Below, in pieces: positions 7,516 to 11,780 of a stretch of 11,780 nt of DNA. Below the pieces are notes generated by a model that ran no database searches, was not told the origin of the DNA, and was given only the letters and a program-made list of their open reading frames with translations. This DNA is from Sulfuriferula sp. GTDB lineage: Bacteria; Pseudomonadota; Gammaproteobacteria; Burkholderiales; Sulfuriferulaceae. The DNA is taken from NCBI GenBank assembly GCA_027311185.1, contig DAICZK010000004.1, positions 11,770-23,549 on the forward strand, written 5' to 3'. Within the stretch, counting starts at the first letter, position 1, and every line of letters starts with the position of its first letter. The translations under genes were made by a program, and so were the position numbers.

Positions 7516-8709
7516 TCAGCTCATCCAGGCTTGCAGGCGCTCCAGAGCGGCTTTGATGTTGTCCATCGAGGTCGCGAACGACAGCCGGACGTAGCCCTCG
7601 CCGCCGAATGCCGAGCCGGGTACCACCGCGACCCCGGCTTTTTCGAGCAGATATTCACTCAATGCAATGTCTGTCGCGGCCGGAATTTTCCCTGCTTCGT
7701 GTAAACGCCGGATCGCCCCGCTGACGTCGGGAAAAGCGTAGAACGCCCCCCCCGCGTACAGGCAACTGACGCCGGGGATGGGGTTCAGTCGCTCGACGAT
7801 GTATTCGTGGCGCTCGCGAAAAGCCTTGAGCATGGGAGTAATGCAGCCCTGGTCGCCGTTTAACGCAGCTTCGGCGGCGGCTTGCGAGATCGAGGCAGGG
7901 TTGGAGGTGGATTGCGACTGCACGTTTTCCATCGCGGTGATCAATTCCTCGGGGCCGGCGCAGTAACCGATGCGCCAGCCGGTCATGGCGTAAGCTTTGG
8001 AGACGCCGTTGAGCACGATAGTGCGAGGATAGAGATCGGGGCAGGCGTTGAGTATGTTGCAAAAAGCCTGATCCTGCAGCCGTATGTGTTCGTACATGTC
8101 GTCGGTGGCGATGAGCACATCCGGGTATTGCCGCAGGACTTCGCCCAGCGCGGCGAGCTCGGCGAGGTTGTACACGGCGCCCGTCGGATTGCTCGGGCTG
8201 TTCAGCACAACCAGCCGGGTGCGCGGCGTGATCGCTGCCTGCAATTGCGCCGGGGTGATTTTAAAGCCCTGCGAGATGCCCGCTTCGACGATGACCGGCT
8301 TGCCGTCGGCGAGCAGGACCATGTCAGGATAAGAAACCCAGTAAGGCGCGGGAATGATGACCTCGTCGCCGGGATTGATGAGCGCCTGCATCAGGTTGAA
8401 AAAGCTCTGTTTGCCGCCGCACGACACCAGTATTTGTTTCGCGTTGTAGTCCAGGCCGTTGTCGCGCCTGAATTTGGCAATGATCGCCTGTTTGAGCGAT
8501 GGGGTGCCGCCTACGGCGGTATACTTGGTAGCGCCGCGGGCTATGGCGGCGACGGCGGCGTCCTTGATCGGCTGCGGCGTATCGAAATCGGGTTCGCCTG
8601 CACCCAGGCCGATGATGTCGCGCCCTTCGGCCTTGAGCCGGGCGGCGCGGGTAGTCACGGCGAGCGTGGGTGAGGGTTTGATGGCCTGTACGCGGTTTGA
8701 GAGTTTCAA
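7516..8709 (-). CDS. aspC: PLP-dependent aspartate-type aminotransferase (class I)
   Basis: This 397-residue fold-type I aminotransferase most likely moves the amino group between aspartate and 2-oxoglutarate; related class I beta-subgroup enzymes also accept prephenate. Visible marks are DIIGLGAGEPDFDTP near the N-terminus, SNPTGAVYN in the middle, NGVSKAYAMTGWRIGY with the PLP-binding Lys238, and GYVRLSFATS near the C-terminus, whose Arg binds the substrate alpha-carboxylate. I place the start at the TTG at 8709. It is preceded by AAGGA six bases upstream, and it gives the typical family N-terminus (M)KLSNRVQAIKPSPTLAV. The ATG twelve codons further up (8745) would add MHNRINEPQGFK, which does not look like the family. 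The gene is divergent from uvrB and convergent with uppP; its TGA stop lies 23 bases from that of uppP. Exact substrate range is not determined by sequence. Confidence 0.92.
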   Translation of the reverse strand: MKLSNRVQAIKPSPTLAVTTRAARLKAEGRDIIGLGAGEPDFDTPQPIKDAAVAAIARGATKYTAVGGTPSLKQAIIAKFRRDNGLDYNAKQILVSCGGKQSFFNLMQALINPGDEVIIPAPYWVSYPDMVLLADGKPVIVEAGISQGFKITPAQLQAAITPRTRLVVLNSPSNPTGAVYNLAELAALGEVLRQYPDVLIATDDMYEHIRLQDQAFCNILNACPDLYPRTIVLNGVSKAYAMTGWRIGYCAGPEELITAMENVQSQSTSNPASISQAAAEAALNGDQGCITPMLKAFRERHEYIVERLNPIPGVSCLYAGGAFYAFPDVSGAIRRLHEAGKIPAATDIALSEYLLEKAGVAVVPGSAFGGEGYVRLSFATSMDNIKAALERLQAWMS

Positions 8710-8715
8710 CTTGAA

Positions 8716-8720
8716 TCCTT
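8716..8720 (-). promoter_or_regulatory. Ribosome binding site deciding the TTG start of the aminotransferase
   Basis: The minus strand reads AAGGA, then six bases, then TTG AAA CTC TCA. The spacing is optimal for the TTG, and no site of similar quality precedes the upstream in-frame ATG at 8745. Confidence 0.7.
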
Positions 8721-8766
8721 GGGGCTCGTTAATGCGGTTATGCACCGGGTTTATCTCTCCGGCATG

Positions 8767-8797
8767 ATAATATTCGTAGTCTGAAAAACCGTCGCAA
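8767..8797 (-). promoter_or_regulatory. Possible promoter of the aminotransferase gene
   Basis: On the minus strand a TATTAT (8772 down to 8767) matches five of six -10 positions. A TTGCGA (8797 down to 8792) can serve as a poor -35 at the long spacing of 19 bases. Transcription would start near 8760, leaving a leader of about 50 bases. Only the -10 is persuasive. Confidence 0.3.
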
Positions 8798-8814
8798 CTC
8801 GGCGTACGGGTTTT
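8785..8814. repeat. Imperfect inverted repeat between the aminotransferase gene and uvrB
   Basis: The arm AAAACCGT (8785-8792) faces ACGGGTTTT (8806-8814), with one bulged base and a 13-base loop. It lies in the shared divergent regulatory gap and overlaps the proposed -35 of the aminotransferase, so it could be an operator or a leader hairpin. I saw no CTGT-N8-ACAG LexA box here. Confidence 0.3.
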
Positions 8815-8844
8815 CCTACCATCATTTAGGGGGCGATTTTACTC

Positions 8845-10881
<2,037 letters not shown>

Positions 10882-10889
10882 GCAGTCTA

Positions 10890-11780
10890 ATGCGTCTGGC
10901 CATCGTCGCATTTGTCACCGGCATCATGGTCTTGCAGTTGCAGGCGCAATTGCCGGATTTGGCCTGGCTGTGGGGGTTGCCGCTGTTGGCGACATTCTGG
11001 GGCCTGCCGCGGCAGGGACGCTGGCGCTGGGTGCGGCGGGGCGGTTTCGCCGTCTTCTGCTTTGCGCTCGGATTCTCGTACGCAGCGATCTGGGCGCAAC
11101 ACCGCCTGGCCGACACCCTGCCACGCGCGTGGGAGGGCGTCGATATCCCGGTGGTTGGGGTGGTGGCGAACCTGCCGACGGAAACCGGGCGCGGGCAAAG
11201 CTTCGATTTTACAGTGGAGCATGTACTCAGCCCCGGCGCCATAGTGCCAAAACACTTGCGATTATCAGTATATTCAATTGGTTTTAAAGGAAAAAAAATA
11301 CCTGGCGCGATAGTAGTACAGGCCGCGCAGCGATGGCAATTGAGTGTGAAATTACGTCGTCCCCACGCCAACCAGAATCCGCATGTCATGGACCGAGAGG
11401 CCATGTGGTTTGCGCAGGACATTCGCGCGCTGGGCAGCGTGCAAGAGAGCGAACCGCATCGGCTGCTGAGCGCACGGGTAAGGCAACCGCGTTACCTGAT
11501 CGACGTGACACGCGAAAAGATCGCCGATCGCATCGATCGCATATTGCCGGGAGCGCCTTATGCGGGCGTGCTCAAGGCGCTTGCCATCGGCGATCAGTCG
11601 GCGATTCCGGCGGCGCAATGGCAGCTTTATCAACAGACCGGCATTACTCACCTGATTTCGATTTCCGGTTCGCATGTGACAGCGCTCTCAGGGCTGGTGT
11701 TTGCCGTCGCCTACGCTCTGTGGCGGCGTAGCTCGCGCCTGGTTTTATGGTTGTCGGCACAGCGCGCCGCGGCTCTGGCC
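10890..11780 (+). CDS. comEC: ComEC-type DNA internalisation protein, N-terminal part (runs off window)
   Basis: The frame is open for 297 codons to the window edge. ComEC forms the inner-membrane channel that takes up single-stranded DNA in natural transformation. Residues 1-20, about 26-42 and about 55-72 are hydrophobic and read as the first transmembrane segments. A soluble OB-fold-like (DUF4131) region follows, ending with RRPHANQNPHVMDREAMWFAQDIRALGSV. After it comes the beginning of the Competence domain: APYAGVLKALAIGDQSAIP, then THLISISGSHVTALSGL, the family's conserved SGxH-type segment. The gene lies eight bases after the uvrB TAG and probably shares its transcript; an AGG seven bases before the ATG overlaps the uvrB stop. 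A stretch of low GC with an A8 run interrupts the otherwise GC-rich gene at about 11249-11305. The C-terminal part is outside the window, so gene integrity cannot be judged. Confidence 0.9.
   Translation, partial: MRLAIVAFVTGIMVLQLQAQLPDLAWLWGLPLLATFWGLPRQGRWRWVRRGGFAVFCFALGFSYAAIWAQHRLADTLPRAWEGVDIPVVGVVANLPTETGRGQSFDFTVEHVLSPGAIVPKHLRLSVYSIGFKGKKIPGAIVVQAAQRWQLSVKLRRPHANQNPHVMDREAMWFAQDIRALGSVQESEPHRLLSARVRQPRYLIDVTREKIADRIDRILPGAPYAGVLKALAIGDQSAIPAAQWQLYQQTGITHLISISGSHVTALSGLVFAVAYALWRRSSRLVLWLSAQRAAALA
11249..11305 (+). other. AT-rich patch with an A8 homopolymer inside comEC
   Basis: By my count this 57-base stretch is about 28 percent GC, far below its surroundings. It uses codons rare elsewhere in the window (TTA, ATA, GTA, TCA). 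It contains AAAAAAAA at 11291-11298, encoding Lys-Lys within GFKGKKIPG. It stays in frame and keeps the RLSVY strand expected of the OB-fold region. Confidence 0.7.

Noticed and set aside
7505..7520. Inverted repeat GCTGA / TCAGC between uppP and the aminotransferase as a bidirectional terminator
   Set aside because: The stem is only five base pairs, it overlaps the aminotransferase stop codon, and no T-run follows on either strand.
7882..8673. A 263-codon plus-strand frame over the aminotransferase
   Set aside because: Antisense to a clear aminotransferase, with a Arg/Gly/Val-rich translation and no family resemblance.
10912..11731. Three shorter plus-strand frames over comEC
   Set aside because: The frame from 10890 is open to the window edge and carries ComEC motifs; the others are out of frame with it and have no domain.

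Overview
The window looks like a stretch of a GC-rich betaproteobacterial chromosome, possibly Nitrosomonadales or Gallionellaceae-like. I infer this from the style of the UvrB, the aspartate aminotransferase, the UppP subfamily and the divergent aminotransferase/uvrB arrangement. No database search was possible, so the lineage is a judgement. There are no RNA genes, CRISPR arrays, insertion sequences or phage genes that I can support. It is mostly housekeeping and envelope DNA with two damaged loci.

Layout. (1) Positions 1-4747, plus strand: the C-terminal 1.6 thousand codons of a very large cyclic beta-1,2-glucan synthase (NdvB/ChvB/Cgs type). The reading frame is intact except for two in-frame TAG codons, at 5-7 and 1061-1063, both inside the same octamer GTAGGCGA. 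(2) About 4748-5690, minus strand: a remnant of a PAS-PAS-GGDEF signalling protein. It has at least one frameshift in an A-run and is cut off before the GGDEF signature, and its stop codon abuts the glucan synthase stop with no spacer. (3) 5905-6573, plus: a membrane-anchored glycine-zipper protein. (4) 6635-7492, plus: an undecaprenyl-diphosphatase (UppP/BacA). (5) 7516-8709, minus: a PLP-dependent aspartate-type aminotransferase with a probable TTG start. (6) 8845-10881, plus: complete uvrB. (7) 10890 to the window end, plus: the first 297 codons of comEC, eight bases behind uvrB and probably cotranscribed with it.

How the genes relate. The glucan synthase makes periplasmic cyclic glucans, the glycine-zipper protein is an envelope protein, and UppP recycles the lipid carrier for peptidoglycan and surface polysaccharides, so the left half has an envelope theme without being one operon. 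The right half pairs nucleotide excision repair (uvrB) with the DNA-uptake channel (comEC). The aminotransferase is divergent from uvrB across a 135-base spacer.

I did not find a convincing undescribed system. The signal most worth checking is the pair of amber codons in an otherwise pristine frame. They could be recent inactivation, amber suppression or sequence error. The TAG of uvrB, followed three codons later by a TAA overlapping the comEC start, is relevant to the suppression option.
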